This document shows positions 1 through 7,913 of a DNA stretch of 64,000 nucleotides, piece after piece. Within the stretch, counting starts at the first letter, position 1, and every line of letters begins with the position of its first letter. The notes beneath the pieces are model-generated. The model saw nothing but the letters and a program-made list of their open reading frames with translations, had not been told where the DNA came from and did no database searches. This DNA comes from Glycocaulis sp050485565 (GTDB taxonomy: Bacteria > Pseudomonadota > Alphaproteobacteria > Caulobacterales > Maricaulaceae): assembly GCF_050485565.1 (NCBI RefSeq), contig NZ_JBJHBQ010000006.1:152294-216293 (forward strand), written 5' to 3'. Made by a program: the position numbers and the translations under genes.

Positions 1-634
1 GTATGAAGGGGTCGTCCTCAGCGATGACCGGCCCGGTCACGAAGGCAAGGCGATCCTCATCATCCGGGTGCAGCCCCACGCAGCGTTCACGCCACTGACC
101 CTCCACCCGCACGGCCTGACGCACAGGCAGGCAATCGAGAAACTCATTGCCGAAAATGATTCCCGGGCCTGCCGGAACGGTTTCGAGGCTTTTGGCCCAC
201 CCCACCGGCACGCCCGCCCTCGCCAGCGTCTGGCCCTGCACCATTTTTAGCGCGGCGCTGGCCTCGACCAGGCTGACTTTCAGGGCATCGGCAAAGCCCG
301 GCACGGCCCGCGCAGCGCGCAGCGTGTCGGCCATCATCGTGCCCTTGCCCGGTCCCAGCTCGGCCAGAACAAGGCTTTCAGGCGACCCCATATCCTGCCA
401 GCACTGCGCCGCCCACAGGCCCAGAAGCTCGCCAAACATCTGGCTGATCTCCGGCGCGGTCACAAAGTCCGCCCCCGCCCCGATAGGATCGCGCGTCGCG
501 TAATAGCCAGCCATCGGGTCAAAGAGCGCCTCCATCATAAAGACAGAGACCGGCAGCGGGCCTTGCGAGGCGATGCGCGCGCGCAAGTTCGATGCGATGC
601 GCGCCGCCGGGTTGAAATCATCCGCTTCAGTCAC
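1..634 (-). CDS. MidA/NDUFAF7-family SAM-dependent methyltransferase (3' part missing)
   Basis: This is a class I methyltransferase of the MidA/NDUFAF7 (DUF185) family; its mitochondrial relative methylates a complex I subunit during assembly. The gene runs off the window, so only about 211 N-terminal residues are visible. Seen are the family opening GPLPVSVFMMEALFDPMAGYY (residues 25-45), the SAM loop LAELGPGKG (about 90-98) and the acidic motif FGNEFLDCLP (about 161-170). The GTG start precedes the conserved region by a normal distance. Downstream ATG codons at residues 33-34 fall inside the conserved domain and are less likely. A mobile repeat ends six bases before this start, so the original ribosome-binding region next to lgt has been displaced. 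The family call is secure; the substrate is inferred from the family only. Confidence 0.88.
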   Translation of the reverse strand, partial: MTEADDFNPAARIASNLRARIASQGPLPVSVFMMEALFDPMAGYYATRDPIGAGADFVTAPEISQMFGELLGLWAAQCWQDMGSPESLVLAELGPGKGTMMADTLRAARAVPGFADALKVSLVEASAALKMVQGQTLARAGVPVGWAKSLETVPAGPGIIFGNEFLDCLPVRQAVRVEGQWRERCVGLHPDDEDRLAFVTGPVIAEDDPFI

Positions 635-639
635 CGTTA

Positions 640-906
640 GGGCCTGTCCTCATAAAGGTTTCGGGCGTGACGCGTGGCGGATTTAGTTGCTGACAAGGAG
701 AGACGGCTGCCGTGGAGCATCCCTCCACAAGGACGGCTCGACGCGGTCAGGGGCGAAATCCGCCGCGCCTCGAAGAGGTATGGCGAAAATCGTTCACTCT
801 TGCGTCGCAGTCCCCCGAAAGGGGAATGCCCTTCCATCGGGCCTGCTCCTGATAGTGAACCATTTTCGCGCATATCACGCTCCAAACCCTTTATGAGGAC
901 AGGCCC
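640..906. mobile_element. MITE-like element, copy 1 (267 bp, inverted ends, TA duplication)
   Basis: This non-coding element begins GGGCCTGTCCTCATAAAGG and ends with the exact reverse complement of those 19 bases. The inverted similarity continues imperfectly to about 32 bases. It is flanked by TA on both sides (638-639 and 907-908), the duplication expected of IS630/Tc1-mariner-type transposition. A second copy of exactly the same length lies at 23966-24232. It contains a small hairpin (GTGGA/TCCAC around 712-728) and a CCCC-GAAA-GGGG hairpin around 823-834. No transposase is encoded, so it would be mobilised in trans. It sits between lgt and midA, and its last base forms the third base of the lgt TAG stop codon. 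Confidence 0.85.
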
Positions 907-1805
907 TAACCCGCTCTGGACCGGGATTTCTTGCGCTCAGGGCGCGCCTCGCCTGGCGTGGAAACAGGCGGTGCCTTGAGCGCACGCCAGATGAGATAGA
1001 CACCGGCGGCAATCATCGGCACGCACAAGAGCATGCCCATGGTGACATAGCCCTGCAGCGCATCGGGCATATGCCGGTCCGGCTCGCGGAATATCTCCAC
1101 GAACGCGCGGAATACGCCATAACCGGCAAGGAACACGCCGGTGACAAGACCGGGCCGGGAGAGCGCCCGGAAACGCCAGATCAGGAAGGCGATGAGCGCC
1201 AGCAGCACCGCGCCTTCCAGGAACGCCTCATAGAGCTGGCTGGGATGGCGCAGCGCGCACAGCGGATCATCGGCAAAGCGCATCGCCCAGGGCAGGTCAG
1301 GCGCGGGCCGGCCCCACAGCTCGCCATTGATGAAATTGGCCAGACGCCCCAGCAGGAGGCCGATGGGCGTCGCCGCCGCGACGGCATCCGATACGTTAAG
1401 GAGTGGGATTTTCCACAACCGTGCGGTGACGATCATGGCCAGCATGACGCCGATCAGACCACCGTGGAAGCTCATCCCCCCTTCGGTGATGCCGGTGATG
1501 ACCCAAAGCGGACGCTCCCACAGGGCGCTCGTCTGGTAGAAGAGGACATAGCCGATACGGCCGCCCACAATGACGCCGACCATCACCCACAGCATCAGCT
1601 CCTCGACATAGGCGCGGTCCATCGGCGCGGCCTTGGGGCTGGCATGTGTAGTCCACAGGCGCGGCCGGGCAATCAGCTTGAGAACGTAAAACAGGCCGAG
1701 GAAAAACCCCGCGATATAGGCCAGCGCATACCAGCGCAGCGCAAACGGGCCGATCTCGAAGATGACAGGATCAATCAGGTCGAAACTCGCGGGGCACAGG
1801 GCCAT
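906..1805 (-). CDS. lgt: Prolipoprotein diacylglyceryl transferase
   Basis: Lgt transfers diacylglycerol from phosphatidylglycerol to the lipobox cysteine of prolipoproteins, the first step of lipoprotein maturation in the inner membrane. The 299-residue product has the family's multiple membrane segments, the essential HGG motif (His114 in FHGGLIGV) and the Lgt signature GRLANFINGELWGR (about 153-166). The C-terminus ends in a basic tail (RKKSRSRAG). The stop codon is shared with the end of the adjacent mobile repeat. Removing the repeat and one TA copy gives TAA here followed two bases later by the midA GTG, so the two genes probably formed a tight operon before the insertion. The lipoprotein LptM encoded at 49961 is a likely substrate. 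Confidence 0.97.
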   Translation of the reverse strand: MALCPASFDLIDPVIFEIGPFALRWYALAYIAGFFLGLFYVLKLIARPRLWTTHASPKAAPMDRAYVEELMLWVMVGVIVGGRIGYVLFYQTSALWERPLWVITGITEGGMSFHGGLIGVMLAMIVTARLWKIPLLNVSDAVAAATPIGLLLGRLANFINGELWGRPAPDLPWAMRFADDPLCALRHPSQLYEAFLEGAVLLALIAFLIWRFRALSRPGLVTGVFLAGYGVFRAFVEIFREPDRHMPDALQGYVTMGMLLCVPMIAAGVYLIWRALKAPPVSTPGEARPERKKSRSRAG

Positions 1806-1919
1806 GTGGCGTATCGTCTCCAGAGCGGCGTTAACGGTGAAATCTGCGGGGCGGACATTGCGTTGGACGGGCCGAAGGGCCTATATCCTGACCTCTATAC
1901 CAGCAAGGACCGTCTTGTC

Positions 1920-2225
1920 ATGCAGACGCGCAACCCCGTTTTCACTGATCTGGCCGACCTGATGACCGATGCCTTTGGCGCGGCCCGTGCCGCGGGCGAT
2001 GAGGCGCGCTCGGTTTTCCGGGCGCAGGCCGAACGCGTGGCTGCGGACATGGATCTGGCGTCCGGCGACGAAGTGCGCGCCTTGCAGGCAATCATCGCCC
2101 GGCAGGGCGAGGAAATCGAATCACTCAAAGCCCGTCTGACCGCGCTGGAGGGCAAAAAGCCTGCTCCCTCGCGCGCGGCGGCGGCGTCGAAGCGCAAACC
2201 CGCTTCGAAAAAGGCTTCCAGCTGA
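1920..2225 (+). CDS. ubiK: UbiK-like accessory factor (BMFP domain)
   Basis: This 101-residue protein resembles the UbiK/YqiC family (BMFP, DUF526), small coiled-coil factors that help the ubiquinone-biosynthesis Ubi complex. Visible are the N-terminal helix with NPVFTDLADLMTDAFG, a central helix rich in Ala, Glu and Arg, and the coiled coil DEVRALQAIIARQGEEIESLKARLTALE. A Lys/Ala/Ser-rich tail of about 25 residues follows. The long open frame upstream of this ATG is antisense to lgt and is not coding. The gene is divergent from lgt with about 115 bases between starts. The family assignment is good; the exact role is inferred. Confidence 0.82.
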   Translation: MQTRNPVFTDLADLMTDAFGAARAAGDEARSVFRAQAERVAADMDLASGDEVRALQAIIARQGEEIESLKARLTALEGKKPAPSRAAAASKRKPASKKASS

Positions 2226-2327
2226 ACGGCTTAATTTCAAACCCTTGCACACCGTTGCGCAGTGTCCCCGGAGCGGCTTACCGTCGTTCAACGGGACGAT
2301 ACCGGCATGTGCTCTGAGGGAGGCGCA

Positions 2328-2828
2328 ATGATGGATCTGCATACCGAAACCTACATTCAGACGATTGATCCGCTGGAAAGCGTGGAGCAGGCGGTGATCG
2401 CCGAGCAATACGCCTATGAGCGCGATGATACCGAGCTGCACATGGCCGTACCCGGCGAATGGCGCGACCATCAGGTCTGGTTTACCTGGCGCCCTGAACT
2501 GGACGTGCTGCATGTGTGCGCCAGCCTCGAGCTGAAAACGCCGCAGGCGCGCTTCCGCGAGGTTTGCGAGCTTGTCACCCGTCTCAATGAACGCCTCTGG
2601 CTTGGCCATTTCGATGTCTGGGCCGAGGATGGCTCGGTCGTGTTCCGCCATGCCCTGTCGCTGGCGGGCGGCGAAACGGTGAGCCCGGCGCAGGCCGCTG
2701 CCCTCATCGTGGCAGCACGTGAGGCGGGTGAGCGGCTCTATCCGGCTTTCCACTACCTTGTCTGGGGGGGCAAGAGCGTTGAGGAGGCCGTGGCCGCCGC
2801 GATGTTTGACACGGCCGGAGAGGCGTGA
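2328..2828 (+). CDS. YbjN domain-containing protein
   Basis: This 166-residue acidic protein matches the YbjN family, which adopts a type III secretion chaperone-like fold and has no agreed biochemical role. Recognisable are IDPLESVEQAVIAEQYAYER near the N-terminus, the central HMAVPGEWRDHQVWFTWRPE strand pair and the C-terminal FHYLVWGGKSVEEAVAAAMF helix. The start is one of two adjacent ATGs; GGGAGG lies four bases before the first and seven before the second, so Met2 may be the real start. The stop TGA overlaps the GTG of proC (GTGA), which suggests translational coupling. This YbjN-proC pairing is common in alphaproteobacteria. Confidence 0.85.
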   Translation: MMDLHTETYIQTIDPLESVEQAVIAEQYAYERDDTELHMAVPGEWRDHQVWFTWRPELDVLHVCASLELKTPQARFREVCELVTRLNERLWLGHFDVWAEDGSVVFRHALSLAGGETVSPAQAAALIVAAREAGERLYPAFHYLVWGGKSVEEAVAAAMFDTAGEA

Positions 2829-3700
2829 AGAGCAGAGACATGCCCGTTATTGATGAACCTACAGGCAAGGTCGCGCTTATCGGCGCTGGCCGGATGGGAC
2901 TGGCTTTAGCCGCTGGCTGGCTGCGGGCGCGCCGGGGCGGACTGGATTCCGGCACGCTTATCATCGTCGAGCCCAACCCGTCAGATGAGCTTGAAGAGCT
3001 TGCCAGCAAGTACGCGATCAAGGTGGTACCCACGCTGACCAAGGCCGCCGCCTCAGGTCTCGACCGCGTGGTGCTGGCGGTAAAGCCGCAAGCCCTGCCT
3101 GCGCTGGGTGAGGATCTGGCCGGAAAACTGCCCCGCGATGCGCTGATTATCTCCATCCTCGCCGGAGCGGGGTTGATCGGCCTTGGCCGCCTGTTTCCCG
3201 GCCATCCCATTGTGCGCGCCATGCCCAACACGCCCGGTTCCATCGGCAAGGGCATTTCCGTCGCGATCTCCAATGTCGAAGCCGATCCGGCCCATTTCCG
3301 TGCGGCTACAGATGCCTTGCTGAAAGTGCTCGGCAGCGTGGAATGGGTTGAAGACGAGCGCATGATGGACGCCGTGACGGCCGTCTCCGGCTCCGGCCCG
3401 GCCTATGTGTTCCTGATGTGTGAGGCACTGGCCCGCGCTGGCGAGGCCGAGGGCCTGCCCGCAGACCTCGCAGAGAAGCTCGCCGTGGCCACCGTGGCCG
3501 GGGCTGGCGCTCTGCTGGAAGACGGCCACAAGCGCAAGACGGCAGACGCCGCAGCCTTGCGCCGCGCTGTCACCTCACCCGGCGGCACCACACAGGCCGC
3601 GTTGGATGTGATGATGGCCGGTGGCGGCCTGCCCATGCTGGTGCGTAATGCGGTGTCAGCCGCCGAACGCCAGTCACGCAAGCTCGGCAGCACGTTCTAG
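2825..3700 (+). CDS. proC: Pyrroline-5-carboxylate reductase
   Basis: ProC reduces pyrroline-5-carboxylate to proline with NAD(P)H, the last step of proline synthesis. The N-terminal Rossmann motif is VALIGAGRMGLALAAGW (about residues 16-32). The central VRAMPNTPGSIGKG and the C-terminal signature region AVSGSGPAYVFLM plus TSPGGTTQAAL are present. Its 291 residues are slightly longer than usual because the GTG start overlaps the YbjN stop. An ATG five codons later (MPVIDEPTG) is an equally plausible start. The gene converges on the histidine kinase gene with nine bases between stops. Confidence 0.96.
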   Translation: MKSRDMPVIDEPTGKVALIGAGRMGLALAAGWLRARRGGLDSGTLIIVEPNPSDELEELASKYAIKVVPTLTKAAASGLDRVVLAVKPQALPALGEDLAGKLPRDALIISILAGAGLIGLGRLFPGHPIVRAMPNTPGSIGKGISVAISNVEADPAHFRAATDALLKVLGSVEWVEDERMMDAVTAVSGSGPAYVFLMCEALARAGEAEGLPADLAEKLAVATVAGAGALLEDGHKRKTADAAALRRAVTSPGGTTQAALDVMMAGGGLPMLVRNAVSAAERQSRKLGSTF

Positions 3701-3709
3701 TATCCGGCT

Positions 3710-5023
3710 CTAGGCCGGTATCCATAAAACGGCCTTCAGCCCGCCCAGCTCGCTCTTTTCCATAAACACGTCGCCGCCATGCGCGCGGGCCGCATCACGG
3801 GCGATGGCGAGCCCAAGCCCGACCCCGGTCTTGTTGCTGTTGCGCGACGGATCAAGGCGGCTGAAGGGCCGGAAAGCCTCTTCGTACAGCTCTGGCGGAA
3901 CGCCCGGCCCGTCATCCTCGACCCGGAACTCGATCCGGCCGCCGGTATCAACCAGCGAAAGGGCCACCGTCTGCCCGTGCGCCACCGCGTTATTGACAAG
4001 GTTCGAGACCGCCCTTGTCAGCGTGCCGGGCCGCACTTCGCGCGTCAGAACCTGCGGGATGTCCAGCGCAATCTCATGACCTGCGCGCCCGGCCTTGGCC
4101 GCCAGTGTCCGGCACAGCTCTGCCAGATCGGTATGTTCGCTTTCCTCGCCGCTCTGGCCGCGCGCAAAGGCCAGATACTCGTCCAACGCCATTTCCATCT
4201 CGGCAATGTCCTGGATCGCCGCCTCACGATCCGGGCCGGCCGGCATCATGGCGAGCTGCAGACGCAGGCGCGTCAGCGGCGTGCGCAGATCATGGCTGAC
4301 ACCTGCCAGAAGCGCCGTCCTCTGCTCCACATACCGCACAAGCCGCTCACGCATGTCGATGAAGGCGGTCGCAGCCTGACGCACCTCGCGCGCACCAGCG
4401 GGGCGGAAGCCCGCCGTATCCTGCCCGCGCCCGAAGGCTTCGGCGGCAGCGGCAAGGCGCTGGATGGGTTTGGCCTGATTGCGGATGAAGATGATCGAGA
4501 CTGCGCTGAGAAGCGTGGACGCACCGACAATCCACAAGATGAAGATATGGCCCGTAGTGGCAAAGGCACGCTCGCGCGACGCGATGAAGCGCAACACGCC
4601 TGCATCCACCTGCACGCGTATGTCGACATATTCAGGATAGCGCGTGGTATCGAACCAGAACTCGTTATCCAGCCGGGCGGTGAGTGCCCGGCGCAGGGAT
4701 CTGTCGAGCGCCCGGAAGAAGGCTGTCCGCCGGCTTACGGGCAGAACATCACCCTCGCGCAGATCAACTGACAGGCCGACGGTTTCAAACGCGAGATTGG
4801 CAACCGGATCAATTCCTTCCGGCCCTGCGCGTTCAACCAGCGCGGTGATCATCGCCACGTCGCCTGCAACGCTTTCCGACAGGCGCGCCGTCACAGTCTG
4901 CCAGTGTTCCTCGAAAAAGGACCAGGTTACCGCCACCTGCATGATCGCAACCGGCAGCACGATGATAAGCAGTGAACGGCCAAACAGGCTCGTCGGCAGA
5001 TAGCGCTTTAACCCGAACCGCAT
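3710..5023 (-). CDS. EnvZ-like sensor histidine kinase
   Basis: This is an inner-membrane kinase of 437 residues. It has TM1 at about 14-36, a periplasmic domain of about 120 residues, TM2 at about 158-180, a HAMP linker, the H-box GVSHDLRTPLTRLRL with phospho-acceptor His244, the N-box around SNLVNNAVAHG (339-349), and glycine boxes DDGPGVP (369-375) and GVGLGLAI (399-406). The H-box is nearly that of EnvZ. The start at MRFGLKRYLP was chosen because it lies just after the response-regulator stop and begins directly before TM1; the longer frame would read into the regulator gene. The signal it senses cannot be read from sequence. It is cotranscribed with the OmpR-type regulator upstream. Confidence 0.93.
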   Translation of the reverse strand: MRFGLKRYLPTSLFGRSLLIIVLPVAIMQVAVTWSFFEEHWQTVTARLSESVAGDVAMITALVERAGPEGIDPVANLAFETVGLSVDLREGDVLPVSRRTAFFRALDRSLRRALTARLDNEFWFDTTRYPEYVDIRVQVDAGVLRFIASRERAFATTGHIFILWIVGASTLLSAVSIIFIRNQAKPIQRLAAAAEAFGRGQDTAGFRPAGAREVRQAATAFIDMRERLVRYVEQRTALLAGVSHDLRTPLTRLRLQLAMMPAGPDREAAIQDIAEMEMALDEYLAFARGQSGEESEHTDLAELCRTLAAKAGRAGHEIALDIPQVLTREVRPGTLTRAVSNLVNNAVAHGQTVALSLVDTGGRIEFRVEDDGPGVPPELYEEAFRPFSRLDPSRNSNKTGVGLGLAIARDAARAHGGDVFMEKSELGGLKAVLWIPA

Positions 5024-5033
5024 GAACCCGCGC

Positions 5034-5750
5034 TCACTTTCCTGCCGGTGCCTCAAAGACCGGCTCGGCCACCAGCTTATAGCCTTCACCGCGCACCGTC
5101 TGGAGGAAAACAGGATTTTTCGGATCGTCCTCGATCTTGCGGCGCAGCCGCGTCATCTGCACGTCAATGGCGCGCTCGCCAGCGCCGCCGGCAGCACGCT
5201 CAGACAGAAGATAGCGATCAACAGGCTCTCCGGGCGACTGGGCCAGCGCGCTCAGCAAGGCCGCCTCCCCGCCCGTCAGGCGCACACGGGTCTCACCCTG
5301 CATCAGCTGGCCGGTTTCCAGCTCGAAAATCCAGCCGCCGAACCGCACACGCTTTGCCCCCTGCTTCTTGGGGATCATGCGCCGCAATATCGCCTGTACG
5401 CGCAAGATCAGCTCTTCAGGTTCAAACGGCTTGGCCAGATAGTCATCCGCCCCCAGTGACAGCCCCTTGATGCGGTCTTCAGGCTCGCCGCGCGCAGTGA
5501 GCAGCAGAATCGGGCAATCATGCGCCTGACGCACGGCGCGGGTCAGCTCAAACCCGTCCATGCCGGGCATCATCACGTCCAGAATGAGGATGTCGAAGCT
5601 GAGCGAACGCAGCATGGACAGCGCCTTGTCGGCGTTGGGCGCCGCCGAAACGCGAAATCCGCGCTCGCGCAAAAAGCGGCTCAGAAGCGTGCGGATACGG
5701 TCATCATCATCGACGACGAGTATATGGGTTTCAGGTGGCAGGCCGGTCAT
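5034..5750 (-). CDS. OmpR-family response regulator
   Basis: This 238-residue regulator has an N-terminal receiver domain with acidic residues VVDDDDR (12-18), phospho-acceptor Asp58 in LILDVMMPGMDG and the conserved Lys107 in LAKPFEPEEL. A C-terminal winged-helix domain ends TRLRRKIEDDPKNPVFLQTVRGEGYKL, which is typical of OmpR. It partners with the EnvZ-like kinase encoded ten bases downstream. The start MTGLPPETH is preceded by GGAGCGAGG; the open frame extends far upstream only by chance, antisense across the intergenic region. Target genes are unknown. The conserved pairing with an EnvZ-type kinase points to osmotic or envelope responses, but that is inference. Confidence 0.94.
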   Translation of the reverse strand: MTGLPPETHILVVDDDDRIRTLLSRFLRERGFRVSAAPNADKALSMLRSLSFDILILDVMMPGMDGFELTRAVRQAHDCPILLLTARGEPEDRIKGLSLGADDYLAKPFEPEELILRVQAILRRMIPKKQGAKRVRFGGWIFELETGQLMQGETRVRLTGGEAALLSALAQSPGEPVDRYLLSERAAGGAGERAIDVQMTRLRRKIEDDPKNPVFLQTVRGEGYKLVAEPVFEAPAGK

Positions 5751-5847
5751 CCTCGCTCCGCTTTGCCAGCAAAGTCTGAAGGCAAGGATGGACCGGTTTG
5801 GCCATGCCACAAAGTGGCAGGATGTTACGCAGCATTTCAGTCCGGCT

Positions 5848-7209
5848 TCACGCGGCGCGGATGCGCTCCAGGAAGCGGCTGACATCACCGCGCAATTGCT
5901 CGGCCTGACGGCCCAGCTCACCTGATGCATTGACCACCGCGTCTGCTGACTGGCTGGTCTCACGCGCGCCGGACAGCACTTCGGTGATGGTCTGGGAGAC
6001 CATGCCGGAGCTTTCGGCTGACTGGTTGGTATTGCGCTCGATCTCGGCTGTTGCCGCGCTTTGCTCCTCAACCGCAGCCGAGATGGACGCCGACACGCCG
6101 GTCACCTGCTCGATGGAGCCGGACACCGCCTCGATAGCCTTCACCGCTGCATTGACCACCTCCTGCACGCTGGTGATCTGGCCGGAGATTTCCTCGGTGG
6201 CCTTGGCGGTCTGCGCAGCCAGAGACTTCACTTCGGAGGCAACAACGGCAAACCCCTTGCCGGCTTCACCTGCGCGCGCCGCCTCAATGGTGGCGTTGAG
6301 GGCCAGCAGATTGGTCTGTTCGGCAACCGTCTCGATCAGGCTGACAATCGTGCCAATGCGTTCGGCGGCGGCAGAAAGCTCCGCCATGGTTTCGGCTGTG
6401 CGCCGGGCCTCGTCACGCGCCTGGGAGGACGCGCCGGCCGCCTCGCCGGCCCGCTGGGATATCTCGCCAATGGCGCGGGTAAGCTCGCCTGCGGCCTGCG
6501 CCACGGTCTTGGCCGCGGTGCTGGCTTCTTCGGACGCAGCGGCCACGCTGGAGGAACGCTCTGACGTGCCTTCAGCCGTTTGCGCCATCGCCTTGGCTGT
6601 CGTTGACAGCTCTTCGGATGCTGCCGCTACGGAAGACACAATAGCCGAAACCGTCTTTTCAAACTCGTCCGCGAGCGCGTCGCGTTCAGCCGCCTTGGCC
6701 GTCGCCGCACATGACTCGATGGTGGACATGCACAAATCCATATCCAGCATGGTCGCTTTGACAAGCGTATCCAGAACAGCCTCAAGCTGCTCTTCCTTGC
6801 CACGATTGCGAATCGGACTTTTGCCCGACAGCGAGCGGCGGGTAATGGCTCGCACCAGCCCGCCAAGAATTTTTGCGTACCCGCCAAAATACCAGGCAGG
6901 TTTCAGGCCGAGGCGCGCATGCGTCTCGCCAATACGCCTTACTGAGTCCAGATAGTCCTGCCCGTAATCAGCCGCACAGATGCGCAGCCAGTGCTCAAGC
7001 TGCTTCTGGCGGGCATGGCTGCGCATCTCCGCACTCTTGAACATCACGTCCACTTCAGGGTGCTTGGAGATATCCAGATAGAACTGGTCCAGGATCGCGG
7101 GCAGCTCTGCTTCAACCAGCGGCCTCGCAGCGCGCAACCGCTCACGGTCAGCATCCGAAAAGCTGAGAAATTCGAAACGTTCGGTCAAGTCGACAATCGC
7201 CATGCTCAT
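5848..7209 (-). CDS. Globin-coupled soluble methyl-accepting chemotaxis protein
   Basis: This 453-residue chemoreceptor has no membrane segment. Residues about 10-165 form a protoglobin sensor domain like HemAT, with the probable proximal haem ligand His97 in RRIGETHARLGLKPAWYFGGY. Residues about 185-440 form a long coiled-coil signalling region, with the highly conserved hairpin tip AEQTNLLALNATIEAARAGE (about 296-315) that contacts CheA and CheW. By analogy with HemAT it should bind oxygen or another gas and steer aerotaxis from the cytoplasm. The start is MSMAIVDLTERF; the longer frame upstream lacks domain content. A CtrA-like box lies about 75 bases upstream. No che genes are in the window. 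Confidence 0.93.
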   Translation of the reverse strand: MSMAIVDLTERFEFLSFSDADRERLRAARPLVEAELPAILDQFYLDISKHPEVDVMFKSAEMRSHARQKQLEHWLRICAADYGQDYLDSVRRIGETHARLGLKPAWYFGGYAKILGGLVRAITRRSLSGKSPIRNRGKEEQLEAVLDTLVKATMLDMDLCMSTIESCAATAKAAERDALADEFEKTVSAIVSSVAAASEELSTTAKAMAQTAEGTSERSSSVAAASEEASTAAKTVAQAAGELTRAIGEISQRAGEAAGASSQARDEARRTAETMAELSAAAERIGTIVSLIETVAEQTNLLALNATIEAARAGEAGKGFAVVASEVKSLAAQTAKATEEISGQITSVQEVVNAAVKAIEAVSGSIEQVTGVSASISAAVEEQSAATAEIERNTNQSAESSGMVSQTITEVLSGARETSQSADAVVNASGELGRQAEQLRGDVSRFLERIRAA

Positions 7210-7280
7210 GGAAACACTCCGCCTTTTCAGGCGGCTGAGCCGCACACTCGACCGCCATGGTGAAGAAACCATGAACGTAG

Positions 7281-7295
7281 TTAACAACTACTAAA
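7281..7295. promoter_or_regulatory. Possible CtrA-binding site upstream of the chemoreceptor gene
   Basis: The sequence TTAA-N7-TAAA matches seven of eight bases of the CtrA full site TTAA-N7-TTAA. It lies in an AT-rich stretch about 72 bases before the chemoreceptor start. CtrA controls motility and chemotaxis genes in many alphaproteobacteria, which makes the placement sensible. No binding evidence exists and single mismatched sites occur by chance. Confidence 0.3.
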
Positions 7296-7315
7296 CCATG
7301 TGACATAAAATATGC

Positions 7316-7903
7316 CTACTTCAGGTTGTTTTTTAGCGCTGCCCGCAGATAGGGTATCGCGCTCCACACCGTCAGCGCCGCACACAGCCACACCCCGCCC
7401 ACCCAGATATAGAACCAGTCCGCCACATCAACGAAACCCATCGCTATCAGAACGAAGGGAAGGGCCACCACAATCATGGTCAGGGCTGTCTTGGCCTTGG
7501 CATCATTGGTGACGGCATAGGCCCCATCGCTGCGCGGCGGCCCAGCCAGGCGCACGCCCGTGACGATGATATCGCGCAGCAGGATGATACCGACCGGAAC
7601 GGCCAGCGCCGGATTGCCTCCGGCGATGAGCGTGTAGGCCACCAGATAGGCACCGGTCAGCACCTTGTCGGCTATCGGATCGAGCAGGGCGCCAAGTGAG
7701 CTGGCTGCGCTGAAACGCCGCGCCAGCCATCCATCAAGCCAGTCGGTGAGCGCTGCCGTCACGAAAATCAGTCCGGAAAGCACTGCGTAGAAAACGGCTG
7801 TCTCCTCCAACGCCGCGCCTGCGCTCTGCAAGAGCAGCCACGCGCCCACGATACCGCCAACGCCGCGCAGCACCGTGACCAGATTGGGAATGTGGCGCAG
7901 CAT
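7316..7903 (-). CDS. pgsA: CDP-diacylglycerol-glycerol-3-phosphate 3-phosphatidyltransferase
   Basis: PgsA makes phosphatidylglycerophosphate from CDP-diacylglycerol and glycerol-3-phosphate, the committed step to phosphatidylglycerol and cardiolipin. The 195-residue membrane protein carries a complete CDP-alcohol phosphotransferase motif: Asp57, Gly58, Ala61, Arg62, Gly71, Asp75 and Asp79 in the exact DGx2ARx8Gx3Dx3D spacing. The start MLRHIPNLVTVLR gives the usual N-terminus, and the extra upstream frame overlaps uvrC. It lies ten bases after the uvrC stop; the uvrC-pgsA pairing is common in proteobacteria. The phosphatidylglycerol it supplies is the lipid donor for Lgt. Confidence 0.95.
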   Translation of the reverse strand: MLRHIPNLVTVLRGVGGIVGAWLLLQSAGAALEETAVFYAVLSGLIFVTAALTDWLDGWLARRFSAASSLGALLDPIADKVLTGAYLVAYTLIAGGNPALAVPVGIILLRDIIVTGVRLAGPPRSDGAYAVTNDAKAKTALTMIVVALPFVLIAMGFVDVADWFYIWVGGVWLCAALTVWSAIPYLRAALKNNLK

Positions 7904-7913
7904 GGTCTGGCTC

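Noticed and set aside
637..885. An 82-codon minus-strand open frame inside each copy of the 267-bp element
   Set aside because: Both copies keep the frame, but most differences between them change the amino acid, which argues against selection on a protein; it has no domain and no ribosome site. The element looks non-coding.
1071..1919. N-terminal extension of the UbiK-like frame
   Set aside because: It is antisense to lgt; the family N-terminus begins at the ATG at 1920.
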